This document shows positions 45,889 to 56,761 of a stretch of 64,000 bases of DNA, piece by piece (the stretch's first letter is position 1; each line of letters begins with the position of its first letter). The stretch spans positions 1 through 64,000 of the forward strand of contig JABYQU010000059.1 in assembly GCA_022264855.1 (NCBI GenBank), written 5' to 3'. The position numbers were made by a program, and so were the translations under genes. This stretch comes from Lenzites betulinus. Taxonomy: Eukaryota > Basidiomycota > Agaricomycetes > Polyporales > Polyporaceae. The notes beneath the pieces are model-generated. The model searched no databases and had not been told where the DNA came from. It saw nothing but the letters and a program-made list of their open reading frames with translations.

Positions 45889-47848
45889 ATGTCTCTGCCC
45901 GACAGGGCAGGTACGAGCAATACTCGCCCCAAGGCTAAGGCTTCAGGTATGTGGCACTCGCAATGGTTCTAGCCACACCTGAGCCTAACTTCCTCTCCTA
46001 TCAGCCTTGGGGTTTCTAAGCCGTGGCATACAGTCGGTATCGAGCTTTGTAGGCAACATCTCGACCATCTTCGGCTCCTCATCGGTCTCCCCGTACGTCC
46101 CTTGCGTTCGCTGTACCTTCTCACTTCCGGAGCTCATTAATTACAGAGCACTGGTAACTAGCGCACACGAGGAAGACGTGACACCGGCGACCCCGCGCGA
46201 TTCGGAATCCCAGGCATCGGACGAAGGTCGTTCCCCATCCGGATCGTCATCGTCTGAGGACGGCACTACTGGCCACTCGACCCCCGCCCTCGACACCTCC
46301 GGCTCTAGCGATGATGGATCTTCGGCACCAGGTACATCGGCTCTGGCTTCTACGTCTTCGGAATCCCAACCTGGCCTGGCTACTGCGACACCCGAGGCTG
46401 GCCCCTCATCGACCCGTCTGCGCAACCCCCCTCTGCGTCGCGCCGGTCAACCTGACGCCACGCTCGCAACACAATCCACCCCCGATCAGGCTCCTCGTCG
46501 CCGCGGGGTGCTCCGGCGTGAACCGGTATGGATTGACGGACAGGACCCTCGGGACGTCACCCCGGCAAGCGAACTGCGGGGCAGAGATCCGCGCACAATT
46601 CGGGAGAACAGTGCGTATATACATCTGGCTGACCCCCTTGAGCATACAACTAACAAAACCGTAGGGTACTGGCTTGACGCATGGGGCCCGCTTCCCACCC
46701 TGTGGGACATCCATCCTGGCACGGGACGACCCACCGTCCCCATGATCATCGAATGGCTAGGACGGCGCTATGGACGCCTCTCCGAACCTTTCTGGCAGGC
46801 CGCGGACCACATATTCCCGCTCCCGGATGGCACGGAGTTCCAGCCGCGCTTCACGCGCATCCTCCGGACGAGTATATGGCGCAACCAAGACGGCGACTGG
46901 GAAGGCGGTATCACACCGGTAGAACGCGTGTACGAGCCTGCGCGCGCGGACGACGCTGCCGACTCTGGTGCTGAAGAGGAAAGCGTTGGGTACGTGAGCG
47001 ACAGCGACATGGACATGGACACGGATACCCCAGAGCCGGCAGGACCATCTTCGACGGCGCTAGTACCGGTCTCGGGCAGGACGTCCTCTTCGCACAGCTC
47101 GACGGGCTCCTCGGCACTGCCCTCATCCTCTCCAGGTGCCGGACCTTCCAGGCGGCCACTCCCCTCGCGGAAGCGCAGGCACGAGTCGTCTTCAGACGCA
47201 GAGGACTCGACGACATCCACCCCGGAGAGGCCTACGACACGTCGCCGACTCAATTCTGGACCCGCCGCGACGACCACACCTAGGACCCGCCGCCCCCGCC
47301 CCGGTTCACACACGCCCCGCCTCGCGCCGCGCAATGCGACGTTCGTTCCTCACCCGCGGCCAATGGAACCTGGTCGAACTCCCCGCGCGCGCGATGCGAA
47401 CGCAGTAGCCGGGCCTAGTGTGCAAAGGCCCAGCCCCCAGCCGGATCCCCAGGCGTCGACGGTCGCATCGACGTCTTCGTCGTCGGTATGCCCTTGCCCC
47501 TCCCCCTCTACCCGGGCGCCCGCCGCTGTCGACCATCCTTCGACACCACCTCAGAGGCCTCGTAGGTCGTCCAGGCGGTCGTCTCCGCGGCGGCAGCCTG
47601 GCGCAACCTCGGCAAGCATGGTCTCTGAGGGGCAGCGACTGTGCCCCCTCCCGGAAACACCCTCGCGCCCTTCCTCGCGCCCTTCCTCGCGCCCTTCGGT
47701 GCCACCTTCTGATCGCGTACTTCGGCCTCGGAAACGCCAACGCGCGGACGATCAGGAGGAAGAGGGAGCGAGTGGATCCCGCAATGGCGACAAGCGTTCG
47801 CCGGGAGGCGACGAGGCTCGTGGCCGGAAGCGTTCGAGAAAGCATTGA
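45889..47848 (+). CDS. Ser/Pro-rich hypothetical protein with a short conserved-looking core
   Basis: The ATG at 45889 opens a 58-nt first exon (MSLPDRAGTSNTRPKAKAS). A GTATGT...TATCAG intron leads to 46005 (LGFLSRGIQSVSSFVGNIS). Two further candidate introns, about 46093-46146 and about 46611-46664, are each 54 nt. They therefore keep the frame if retained, which leaves the protein at 630 residues or about 36 shorter. The middle holds the only globular-looking part: YWLDAWGPLPTLWDIHPGTG, IIEWLGRRYGRLSEPFWQAA, FPLPDGTEFQPRFTRILRTS and a Trp-rich end. The rest is low complexity: Ser/acidic tracts, RPSSRPSSRPS repeats from the 12-bp unit CTCGCGCCCTTC (about 47665-47700), and a basic tail (KRSPGGDEARGRKRSRKH) that could be a nuclear signal. 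Family not recognised. Confidence 0.6.
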
Positions 47849-48213
47849 CCCTTATTGTTAGGGTGGTTGCCTGTGTCGTGGTAAATCCGCGTCTTTGTAT
47901 GGGCCGTCGTTCGGATGTTTGGATACCCGGCGGACTCCAGCGTATTTTAGACTATTTGTGTTCTTGTTCTTAAACTAAATCCTGTGGCGTGTGCAGTTTG
48001 TAATAAAAATGGCTGCTCTGTGTCTCTTCGAGTTCCTGGTCCGACCGATCATTGCGTTATGCTGCACACGGGCTACGGCCATCTTCACATATAACGTGGG
48101 AGTTGTAAATTAAGATGCTAGTACGATGCCGGATTCTATGTTCTACGCTATGTCGCTGCGCAGAGCTTTACTGACTTCGGCTACTGCGTGATGTAACAGT
48201 CCGAGCCGATGAT
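47849..48213. other. Convergent 3' region
   Basis: 365 bp holding the 3' ends of the Ser-rich gene and of the repeat-precursor gene. No gene seen. AATAAAAATGG near 48003 may be a polyadenylation signal of the plus-strand gene. Confidence 0.45.
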
Positions 48214-49945
48214 CTATTTCTTGAGCAGCCAGTTTCCCCCAATGCAACGAAGGCACCACCCTTGCGCGGCGTCAGGCTCGGGAGCCACCTCGGGGACAGC
48301 CTGACGTTGATAAGTCAATTGGGCTCGCAGTTCAGGGAGATATCGAAGACTCACTTCGACCTCAGCTACGGCTGCCTCGGGTTCGCGCTTCAGCAGCCAG
48401 TTGCCGCCAATGCAGCGCAGACACCAGCCTTGCGCCGCGTCAGGCTGCGGGGTCACTTCGGCAACAGCCTATATTGTAAACAGTCAGACCGGGATCCCGT
48501 TAGGAGCGGCATGTCTCAGAAACTCACTTCTACCTCAGCGACGTCCGCCTCAGGCTCAGGCTCGCGTTTGAGGAGCCAGTTACCACCGATGCAGCGCAGA
48601 CACCATCCCTGTGCGGCGTCAGGCCCGGGAGTCACTTCGGTTGCAGCCTGATCCGAACGTGGGTCAGCTGAGCCTATCAAAGATTTCGTAGTGAATCAAT
48701 GCACCTCAGCCTCGACAACGTCAGTCTCGGGCTCGGGCTCGCGTTTGAGCAGCCAGTTGCCACCGATGCAACGCAAGCACCAGCCTTGTGCCGCGTCGGG
48801 CTGCGGGGTCACTTCAGTGACGGCCTATATTGTCATCAGTTAGATCTCAGTCCGGGTAGGAACGGCGATGTCTCAGAGACGCACTTCTACTTCAGCAACG
48901 TCCGCCTCGGGTTCAGGCTCGCGCTTTAGCAGCCAGTTGCCGCCGATGCAGCGCAGGCACCATCCCTGTGCGGCGTCAGGCCCGGGAGTGACTTCAGTCA
49001 CAGCAGGCTGATACAAACACTAGTCAGTTGAGCCTACAAAATATTTCTTAAGCGATTGAATTCACCTCAGGCTCGGCCTCGACAACGTCCGTCTCAGGCC
49101 CAGGCTCGCGTTTGAGCAGCCAGTTTCCTCCCTCGCAGCCGCGGTTGCACCACCCTTGCGCCTGGTCCGGCTGGGGGACCACCTCAGGGACAGCCTGTAA
49201 AGTCGACGACAGTGAGTTGAGCCCACACTGTCTGATCGTAGCGATTGCGAACTTGCCTCCGCTTCGACTTCAGTGACAGACTCCGAGTCGACGGCGTCAG
49301 ACTCGGGCTCGCGCTTGAGTAGCCAGTTGCCGCCGATGCAACGCAGACACCATCCCTGCGCGGCGTCAGGCCCGGGAGTTACTGCGGTTGCAGCCTGATA
49401 CAAATGTCAGTCAGCTGAACTTGCCAAGAGTTTTGTAGCGATATAATTTACCTCAGTCTCGACGACTTCCGTCTCCGTCTCCGGCTCGGGCTCACGCTTG
49501 AGCAGCCAGTTACCACCAATGCAACGCAAGCACCAGCCTTGTGCCGCGTCAGGCTCCGGGGTCACTTCTGTGACGGCCTGTAGTGTCACCAGTCAGATCG
49601 CGGTTCGGTTAGGGGCGGTATCTTCCAGAGACTTACTTCAACTTCAGCTACATCTGCCTCGGGCTCAGGCTCGCGCTTCAGGAGCCAATTGCCGCCAATG
49701 CAGCGCAGACACCATCCCTGTGCGGCGTCAGACCCGGGAGTCACCTCCGAAGTTACAGCCTGGTTCAAACACCAGTCAGCTGAGCCTGCAAAAGATTTCA
49801 TAGCGATATAACTCACCTCAGGCTCAGCCTCGACGACATCCGCCTCCGGCTCAGGCTCACGCTTAAGCAGCCAGTTCCCTCCCTCGCAGCCGCGGTTACA
49901 CCAGCCTTGCGCCTGGTCCGGCTGGGGGACCACTTCAGGAACAGC
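48214..49945 (-). repeat. Array of ten exon-intron repeat units (~178 bp period)
   Basis: Each unit is one exon of 87-138 bp plus one intron of about 50-70 bp; every repeat intron is phase 0. The first and fifth exons are of the WCNRGCEGGNW class, and exons 1-4 match exons 5-8 in order. This implies duplication of a four-exon block of about 750 bp on top of single-unit duplication. Confidence 0.85.
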
Positions 49946-50782
49946 CTGATTCGCTGCGAGTCAGCCAGGTTCGCTCCGAAGGATGACGGACCACCCGGGG
50001 CTCACCTCCACTTCGCCTACCTCCGACTCGGGCTCGGCCTCGCGCTTCCAGTAGTTGCCATTGCCAGTGAAGTACTTCGCGAAGGTCTTCGTGACGCGGT
50101 CATACGGCTACAAAGCGCGGGGAGACGTCAGAGACCTGTTCGACGGCTATGCACAGCGTATGGGCATTTGGGACCCAGCTTACCGGGGAGAATTCGATGT
50201 CCTTCGCGCCGCCCTCGTTCCCGGAGTGGTCGTGGAACGCGGTGAGGTGTCCGCAGCGCGAGCAGTAGACGTCGTGGTGCACGCCCTTCGGGGTGTGCCC
50301 CGCCTTGAGCGACTCGACGAGGAACTCGCGCGAGTGCACGCCGCGCGCGAGCGCCGTATACACCCTACGCGTCAACGCCTTCCCGTCAGCTTCAAGTGAT
50401 TCGTTTGAACGCGGGGAGAGGACGCGCACCAGTCGATGAACTCGGTCTCTTTGCCGCAGCGCGAGCACGTCTGCGGCGGCATCGTGACGTATGTCCCGGC
50501 GACGCCAGTGGACGCAAAATTCTGCCCGAGGAGCGCGGTGAGCCGGTTCTCCTCGTCCGGGCTGATCAGCCACGAGTACACGGGCCGGTCGAGGTCGTCG
50601 CGGGACGAGGTGAGCTCGACGACCTGGCCGGTGCGGGTGGTCCACGCCGATGCCTGCAGGTCAGTGTTCTGGTGAGCAACGGGACAATGTGGATCAGGAT
50701 AGGGAGAGGGGCGTACGGAGGCGGTCACGGAGAGGACCGTGAGGGCGACGAAGGCGCAGATGGAGGCGAGTTTGAACGCCAT
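48214..50782 (-). CDS. Secreted precursor with ten Kex2-type Cys-core repeats (candidate repeat-peptide/RiPP or pheromone-like precursor)
   Basis: About 592 residues in 14 exons. Exon 1 (50782-50717) is a signal peptide (MAFKLASICAFVALTVLSVT). Exons 2-3 (50653-50430, 50364-50184) encode a domain with two CSRCG knuckles (QTCSRCGKETEFIDW and DVYCSRCGHLTAFHDH). Exon 4 (50107-50006) ends GNYWKREAEPE. Ten repeat exons follow at about 49945-49817, 49759-49637, 49577-49452, 49394-49257, 49194-49066, then five more to 48300-48214. Each has the form A(V/A)..VTP.PDAAQGW, a two-Cys core CLRCIGGNWLL (eight copies) or CNRGCEGGNWLL (first and fifth), then KR followed by EPEPE and an acidic tail. The last copy ends KK and TAG. 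KR sites suggest Golgi Kex2 cleavage, and the Glu-Pro/Glu-Ala steps suggest dipeptidyl trimming, as in yeast alpha-factor; both are inference. Family not known to me. Confidence 0.85.
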
Positions 50783-50881
50783 TGCGCGGTGTGGCGGGGG
50801 CTGTCTGGGTGGATGTGTAGCTGTCGAGTGCGTTCTCGCAGTGCACTGCGAGCTGCCCTGGCTGTTTGACGGTTGAGGGCC

Positions 50882-50887
50882 TTTATA
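50882..50887 (-). promoter_or_regulatory. TATA box of the repeat-precursor gene
   Basis: TATAAA on the minus strand (GGGTATAAAGG), about 100 bp upstream of the ATG at 50782. The surrounding bases match the peroxidase TATA context. Confidence 0.6.
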
Positions 50888-52452
50888 CCCGCCTGGTGTA
50901 TCTTGTCTGCTGCGCACCCTCCTTTTCGTCTTGTCATACCATCCTCGATTCGGATGTCTGCAACACTCGAGTGTCGCGGCCGTCGGCCAGGGCAATCATC
51001 ACGCGGCGCATCGTCCGCCTCCATCGGCGCTGTCGCGACAAAGAAAATAAGCCCCAGAGCCCCATCCCGCACGCAGGCTAACTAGAGCGACGTCAATAAA
51101 CGGAGCTGTGCCGGAAAATGAAGATAACCAGCGCGCTATCGCAACGTACCTGGCCGCCCGAGGACAGGCGCATGCAGTGCAGAGAATATGCAATCCGAGC
51201 TGAAGTTATCCAACAGCACACCGCCGCCACCGTCGTCGCGGCGGATGTTTGATCTTCGTGTGATTGTGGACCCGGCAGGGAAGGATCGAGCTCGCCGCGC
51301 CGACGCGTACTCGTGACGCGGAACGTCTGCGCTATCTTCGAGGTGGTGCCTCCGCTCGTGGGCACTCTCGGGTTGCGTGGGCATCTGCACCCGACGCAGT
51401 TTAGCTAGCTCGTCGGGCATCGCGCCCATTCCGCCATATCGAGTAGTTTGCAGTTCCGATGGTCAAGATGGGAATCGGGAACTTGTGGGGTTCCTGTCAT
51501 GTCTCTTCAACCCAGCGGGATTACGGCAACCTTGTTTACCTAGCATGAAACATGAGATGGACAGAATGGCACGGTTCATAAGTTATGACGTCTTACGCGT
51601 CGCGAACTTCTCACAACGGCTAAAAAGAGAAATGGAGTCAAGACGCGAGGCCTGTTTCAGCGCAGACATGTGGGCTCACCTGGGCTGGACCACGACCTCG
51701 GGATCAATCTGTCAAGTTCGCCAACAGGTTTGCGGGATCGTCATGCTCCAGGGACGTCATTTCCGCCAGCTAGCTCTTGGCAGCACCGTCACCTCCGCGC
51801 CGTTACCTGAGGCCAGAAAGCACCCGCACACCAGAGTCGACCTCGCATAAACATGTTCGGCCCCCATTGGCCCCCATTGGCAATCACAAGCCACCAAAGC
51901 GGTCAGCCCTTGTGCACCGGAAGGAAACAAACGAGGAAAGCGCAGATGCGGTGCAGATAGCAGTGTCCCAGCAGGGACCGAGGGCGGCGTGCACCCACCG
52001 AACTTTCAACAATGTGCCTGATGCGTGTTGACTCAGTGAGATCTTCGCTTTACGCAATATAGTTGAATAGTGAATATTGAATACTGAGGAGCAATATCCG
52101 TGCGCCGGCGTTCCACGGCTTGGATGTGCGCGGAGGCGCACCTCGGGGCCGAAGATCTTCCAGTACGGCGAGGCCTGAGTTCGGGTGTTTTTGACGGTGC
52201 TCGTGTCAGCACTAGCTTAGTCCTGGCAGTTCCGCAACCGAGATGCACTAGTGCGAAACAATTGCATCGTCTTCCGAGATGAGGAGTCGCGTGCATCCTG
52301 GATCGGTGTGAGGTGATATCCATGCCGACGCGATATGTCCAAGACGCTGTTAAAGTCAGTGGGCGTCTACTGTACATTTCTACGGCGCACCTGCATAAGG
52401 TGAACAGGCAAACTATGACTGTGAGTTAGGCCTGCTTAGCTTCTACTTGCAC
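50888..52452. other. Intergenic, no gene seen
   Basis: About 1.55 kb upstream of the repeat-precursor gene. The longest frame (51377-51850, plus) has no recognisable domain. The tandem word TTGGCCCCCA occurs twice near 51857-51880. Confidence 0.5.
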
Positions 52453-52524
52453 AGCAACTTGACGCAGTGGAAGCGTGCAGGGCTCATAACCCTGAAGTCC
52501 CTGGATCGAAACCAGGAGTTGCTA
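52453..52524 (+). tRNA. tRNA-Met (CAT), second copy
   Basis: All 72 bases are identical to 19238-19309: same acceptor stem AGCAACT/AGTTGCT, anticodon CAT in loop CTCATAA, same T arm. A TTTTT terminator run follows at about 52531-52535. Flanking sequences differ, so the copies are old in position but kept identical, or one moved recently. Confidence 0.9.
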
Positions 52525-52664
52525 AGTTGTGTTTTTGCCTCTAGATCCTCTACTAACATACACGCACCTTGCAAGCCACCAAGCTCCACGCGTTGCCGGA
52601 ACCCGGCAGTCATTATTATTCATCATACATTCACGTAGTGGGTGCCACACAAACCCTCCCACTC

Positions 52665-54413
52665 TCAAACCCTCCTCCCCGCCTCCTTCTCCGGCGTCCA
52701 CTCATACATCGGCAGCTCCAGCAACACCGTGCGCTTCACCCACCTGGGCAGCGCGCGGTACAGCGCCGGCGGCAGCGGGAAGAGCACGGACGTCTGCGCG
52801 CGGTACGCCCGGTAGTTGTCCCACGCCGCGGAGCCGGCGTGACCACCGGGTTGCGCGTCGTCGGGGTAAGACATCTTGTAGAACTTCTGCGCGACGGGGA
52901 CTTCGGCTGTGGGCACGCCCGAGGCGAAGAGGAGGAGGCTGTGCGCGGGAATGAGGGAGTACGGGATGAGATGGGGTTAGATGGGGAATGTAGTTAAATG
53001 GGGAATGTGGGAGGGGAAAGGGAAGGGGAAAGGTTAGGCGATCGCGGGAGAAGTGGAGGGGGGCGGGTACGTACACCATGGTGAAGAGGGGCGCGACGAG
53101 CCCGGCGAGCTGCGCGGAGCGGGTGCCGCCGTGCGTGCGCCCGGTGACTGTCGGCGCGATCGAGAGGCACCAGATGCCCCAGTGGATGACGATCCTACAT
53201 ATGCACATCGTCAGCCAGGGCCGCAGCGCGACGACAACGTAAACAAGCGCGGAAGGAGACTTACTCTCCGAAGTAGGGCGGGTGACGCGACCAGCCCCAC
53301 AAGCCGACCTTAAAAATACAAGGTGTGAGGATGTTCAATTATACACAGGGTGTATATGGAGCAACTTACGTTGATGTGTCTATCCTTGGGCTTGCCCGAG
53401 TTGCGCCAGTTGTATTTCTGGATGTCAGAGACGGCCTCTATGGCGAGCCCAGCGGCCCAGAGGACGATGCCGATTATGTCGCTGGCGGTGCCAAACCGGG
53501 GCTGGCCGCTTGCCGTCACCGCGGGCGAGTTTAGCACGGTGATGGGAATGGAGACGAGCCACACCTGGTGGGTGGGTATGATTGTGTGGGTGTATGCGCA
53601 GATGCAGCACTAGGGGCCGGACGTACCCAGACGATTTGCCCTGGGTGCCGGAGAATGTGATTAGTATATGGCGTTCTTCATATCTACTTGCGTAATATAC
53701 GCACCGACCCAAAACCCTACATGGTACACTTTGTCAGCCCGTTGTCGCACATTCTGAAGCTCAAGCTCACCGAGAAACTTGAGGAAGTGATTGCGAATTT
53801 GATCAAACCGTTCATCACGCCCGGTTTTCAAGACGCGGAACAGCAGAAATCCTGGAAACACGCTTAGCCGATATATACTGGAAGCAGAAAGGCTGATTGA
53901 TACTCACCTCCGAGGCGCGCAGCCCATATCATGGTGAACACGCTGATAATGATGTTCCTCGCACTGAACTCTTGGCCTAGCAAGAGAGTGAGGAGTGCTA
54001 TGGGACAAGTCAGCTTCGCTCCTACAACTTTGATCTACCGTCGTAGCTCAGTAACCGAATGGACCGCGGCGCAGTGGCGGGGGCGCAGCGATGGCCAGCG
54101 AAGCGGCGACTCGGAGGCCCCGCGAAGTTGCAGCAGTCGTGGCCATATTACTCACCTAGGATGAAGAAGTTCAATCCTGGAAAAGTTATACAAGTGAGCA
54201 TTTTGGTCCAGGAAAGTTCGAGGATCACCGACCCCCAGTGAAATCCGTAATCTTGTCAAACTACGAACGTATAAATTAAGCACTCGCGGCGACAATGACT
54301 CAGCTTACCTTGAAGGTCCAAGCTATCACGAAGCCTAGAGCCTGGCATGCTACCGTTACGAGGATGGTGATAGCGAGATAGTATTGGTCCAGAACATGAG
54401 CGGGGTGTCCCAT
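52665..54413 (-). CDS. DUF1295 (steroid 5-alpha-reductase-like) membrane protein
   Basis: Multi-exon polytopic membrane protein. The start ATG at 54411-54413 gives MGHPAHVLDQYYLAITILVT and a first helix (VTVACQALGFVIAWTFK). Middle exons encode LLLGQEFSARNIIISVFTMI, WAARLGGFLLFRVLKTGRDE, RFDQIRNHFLKFLG and LVSIPITVLNSPAVTASGQP. Then come SDIIGIVLWAAGLAIEAVSD and QKYNWRNSGKPKDRHIN followed by GLWGWSRHPPYFGEI, the signature of the family. The C-terminus has VLLELPMYEWTPEKEAGRRV with TAG at 52665-52667. The fold resembles isoprenylcysteine methyltransferases and steroid reductases; the true reaction is unknown. About eight small introns. It is divergent from the hydrolase gene, with 477 bp between start codons. 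Confidence 0.82.
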
Positions 54414-54890
54414 GATGATGTCGTTAAGCTGAAGAGGATCCTAATATGAGGAGGGGCTCGAACCGGTGGTTCGCTAGGAATTCCATACCTATATATATAT
54501 AGTGGGGGTGCAGCAAGGCCCAAACCGGCGAAACTCGATGTTGTGCAGCCTGCTGCAGGATCAGATCAAGGAAATTAATGACGGGAGGAAAGCTTCTGAG
54601 AGCGTCTTGGTGACCGCCGCGAACCTTCGACCGAAGACGCGATCGAGCAGTGATCGAGCAGCTCGTCACAGCCACACATCCCGTGGGGAAATGGACTGGA
54701 AATGGAAGGGACGCGCTATTGACGCCTGTTGACGTTGTGGCGGCCCCACTCGGCCTGACGTCAAGCTGGGCCTTGCCCCAAGCCTCGAATATACCTTTCG
54801 GCTCACCGACGCCATGCTCGTCTTTCTCACCTCTCCCAATCACCTCTCTCTCTTCTCTACCACCACCATCCTAACTCCCCTCGCGACACC
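54414..54890. promoter_or_regulatory. Divergent promoter region, DUF1295 / alpha-beta hydrolase
   Basis: 477 bp between two ATG codons. It contains a TATATATATA run near 54492-54501 and a C/T-rich leader just before the hydrolase start. No gene seen. Confidence 0.5.
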
Positions 54891-56761
54891 ATGTTGCCAA
54901 AGAAGAAGTATGCGTACCAGGCGGACATGCCGTACGCCCGACAACCTTTGAAGGCCATCTACGTCGGCCAACGGATGTTCACCACACTATTCATGGTCCT
55001 CTGGTGGGCATTCTACTACTCCGTCATGCCCCGGAAGTACCGCCCCCGACCCTCTTGGACCGTGAAATGCTGCATCTCAGTCAACTTCACCCGCCGCATA
55101 TACCGAGTAACCGAGCTCGCCGGCGTCACCTGGGGCACCCGGAACCCTGACAAGCCCTGCAAGGCGTCCGAGCTCAAGCATACGCGCTTCGAGTGGGTGG
55201 ACCCGCTCCCGGAGGATCTGCGCTCGGGCATTATCGCGGACGAGCAGGTCCCTTTTAAGCGGGTGGGGTGCTTCGTATGGCCAAAGGACAGGCCAAAGAG
55301 TGAGTCGGGTCTCATTCCTGTTCTTCTCTTGGCACATCCTTATGAAGTCGCTCGAACTGACCCGTAGACCCTCCAGTCATCCCCGCATGCTCTACCGACA
55401 AACCCCCGCACTCTAACGACAACCTCATGGACAGCGGGGAGTTGGAGGCTGCCGCCGGCGACGTGCCGCTCATTGGTATCTTCCTTCACGGCGGCGGGTA
55501 CTGTCACATGTCGGCACACGAGAAGGCACCTACCTCTCAAATCCCAGCACGGCTCATCAAGGTTAGTTTGTATACCCGTCTTTGGGATATCGATATCGAT
55601 GCTGATATCGCGAGCAGGACAAGGCGTTCACCGAGATCCACGCTGTCGAGTACCGCTTACTCCAGCACGCGCCCTTCCCCGCCGCTGTCCAGGATGCAGC
55701 TGCCGTCTACGCACACATCGTCCGACGACACCAGCGCCAGCGTACAGGCAAAGGCACCTCGTCTCGGGGCACCTCGAGCACCAACACCGCCGCCGACGAT
55801 GATACCAAGCGCAAGGGTGCAGAGATCTCTGACTACCTCACTGCGGAGAACTCCGACTACCTAGCGCAGTCGCGCAACAAGAAGGAAAACGACGCTATTC
55901 GCGCGCGCGTTACTGAGGTGTCCGCGAACACCAATTGCAAAATCATCCTGATTGGCGATAGCGCGGGCGGAAACCTCGTCCTCGCGCTTGCGCGCTGGAT
56001 TCGAGACGAAGGTGTGCTTCCTCCGCCCGACGGCCTCCTCCTGCTCTCTCCATCCTGTGACCCATGTAAGTCATTCGTATTTGACAGGCGCTGCGTCTTA
56101 CTGACTTATCGCTATAGCGCACGCGTTCCCCGACACACCGTCCTCGTACGTCCCGCGCCCGCACGCGGACACCGACTACCTCGTCGACACGCCCGAGCCC
56201 CGCGCGCTCCTCCAACGCACCTTCCTCGGGCACAACCCCGTCGAGACAATGCACAGCCCGTACGTCAGCCCCGCATCGTCGCGCGTCCTGCGCGCGTTCT
56301 ACGGCGACGCCTTCGCCGAGAGCGTCGCAGACCTCACCATCGCGCAGCTCGACGACACGCAGCGCCAGTACCTGCGCAACATGTCCTCCGCGCCCGCCAC
56401 CCCAGTGCCCTCGACCCCACTCGCGTCCGCCGCCGTCCCCCGGCTGATCACCGGGCCCCCGGAGGCGGCGGGCCCCGAGCAGGAACGCAGCCCGACGTCG
56501 CTCGCGCGCCCGGTGATCGCGTCGCCGCGCGGGCTGAGCCTGTTCAGCGAGTTCCCGCGCGCGTGCGTCGTGCTGGGCGACGCGGAGCGCCTGGAGCGCG
56601 AGGTGATGCGGCTCGTGGGCGCGATGGAGCGCGATGGGGTGGACGTGCATACGGTGTGGGTGCGCGACGCGCCGCATGATGTGCTGATGATGGGCTGGTG
56701 GGACGAGCGCGTGCGCGACACGGTGTGGGGCCAGGTCGAGGAGTGGGTGCGGCGGGTGTGA
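54891..56761 (+). CDS. Alpha/beta-hydrolase fold-3 (HSL-type) esterase/lipase
   Basis: Start ATG 54891, followed by a membrane-anchor-like helix (MFTTLFMVLWWAFYYSVMP). The oxyanion motif HGGGYCHMSAHEK lies at about 55488-55530. Strand/helix part AFTEIHAVEYRLLQHAPFPA follows the intron near 55562-55620. The nucleophile elbow ILIGDSAGGNLVLALARW is at about 55945-56000. A long low-complexity insertion (Ser/Thr/Pro-rich, about 56340-56500) interrupts the C-terminal half. The catalytic His is probably in VRDAPHDVLMMGW (about 56665-56700). Stop TGA at 56759-56761. HGGG plus GDSAGGN places it in the hormone-sensitive-lipase group, whose members in fungi act on esters of medium chain length; the substrate here is unknown. 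Introns near 55300-55370, 55562-55620 and 56068-56117 restore the frame. Confidence 0.87.

Noticed and set aside
48214..49945. CRISPR-like appearance of regularly spaced repeats
   Set aside because: The repeated parts are protein-coding exons with GT/GC-AG introns between them in a eukaryotic genome. They are not short palindromic repeats with unique spacers.
50570..50869. Plus-strand frames across the N-terminal exons of the repeat precursor
   Set aside because: They are antisense to exons with a clear signal peptide and correct splice phases.
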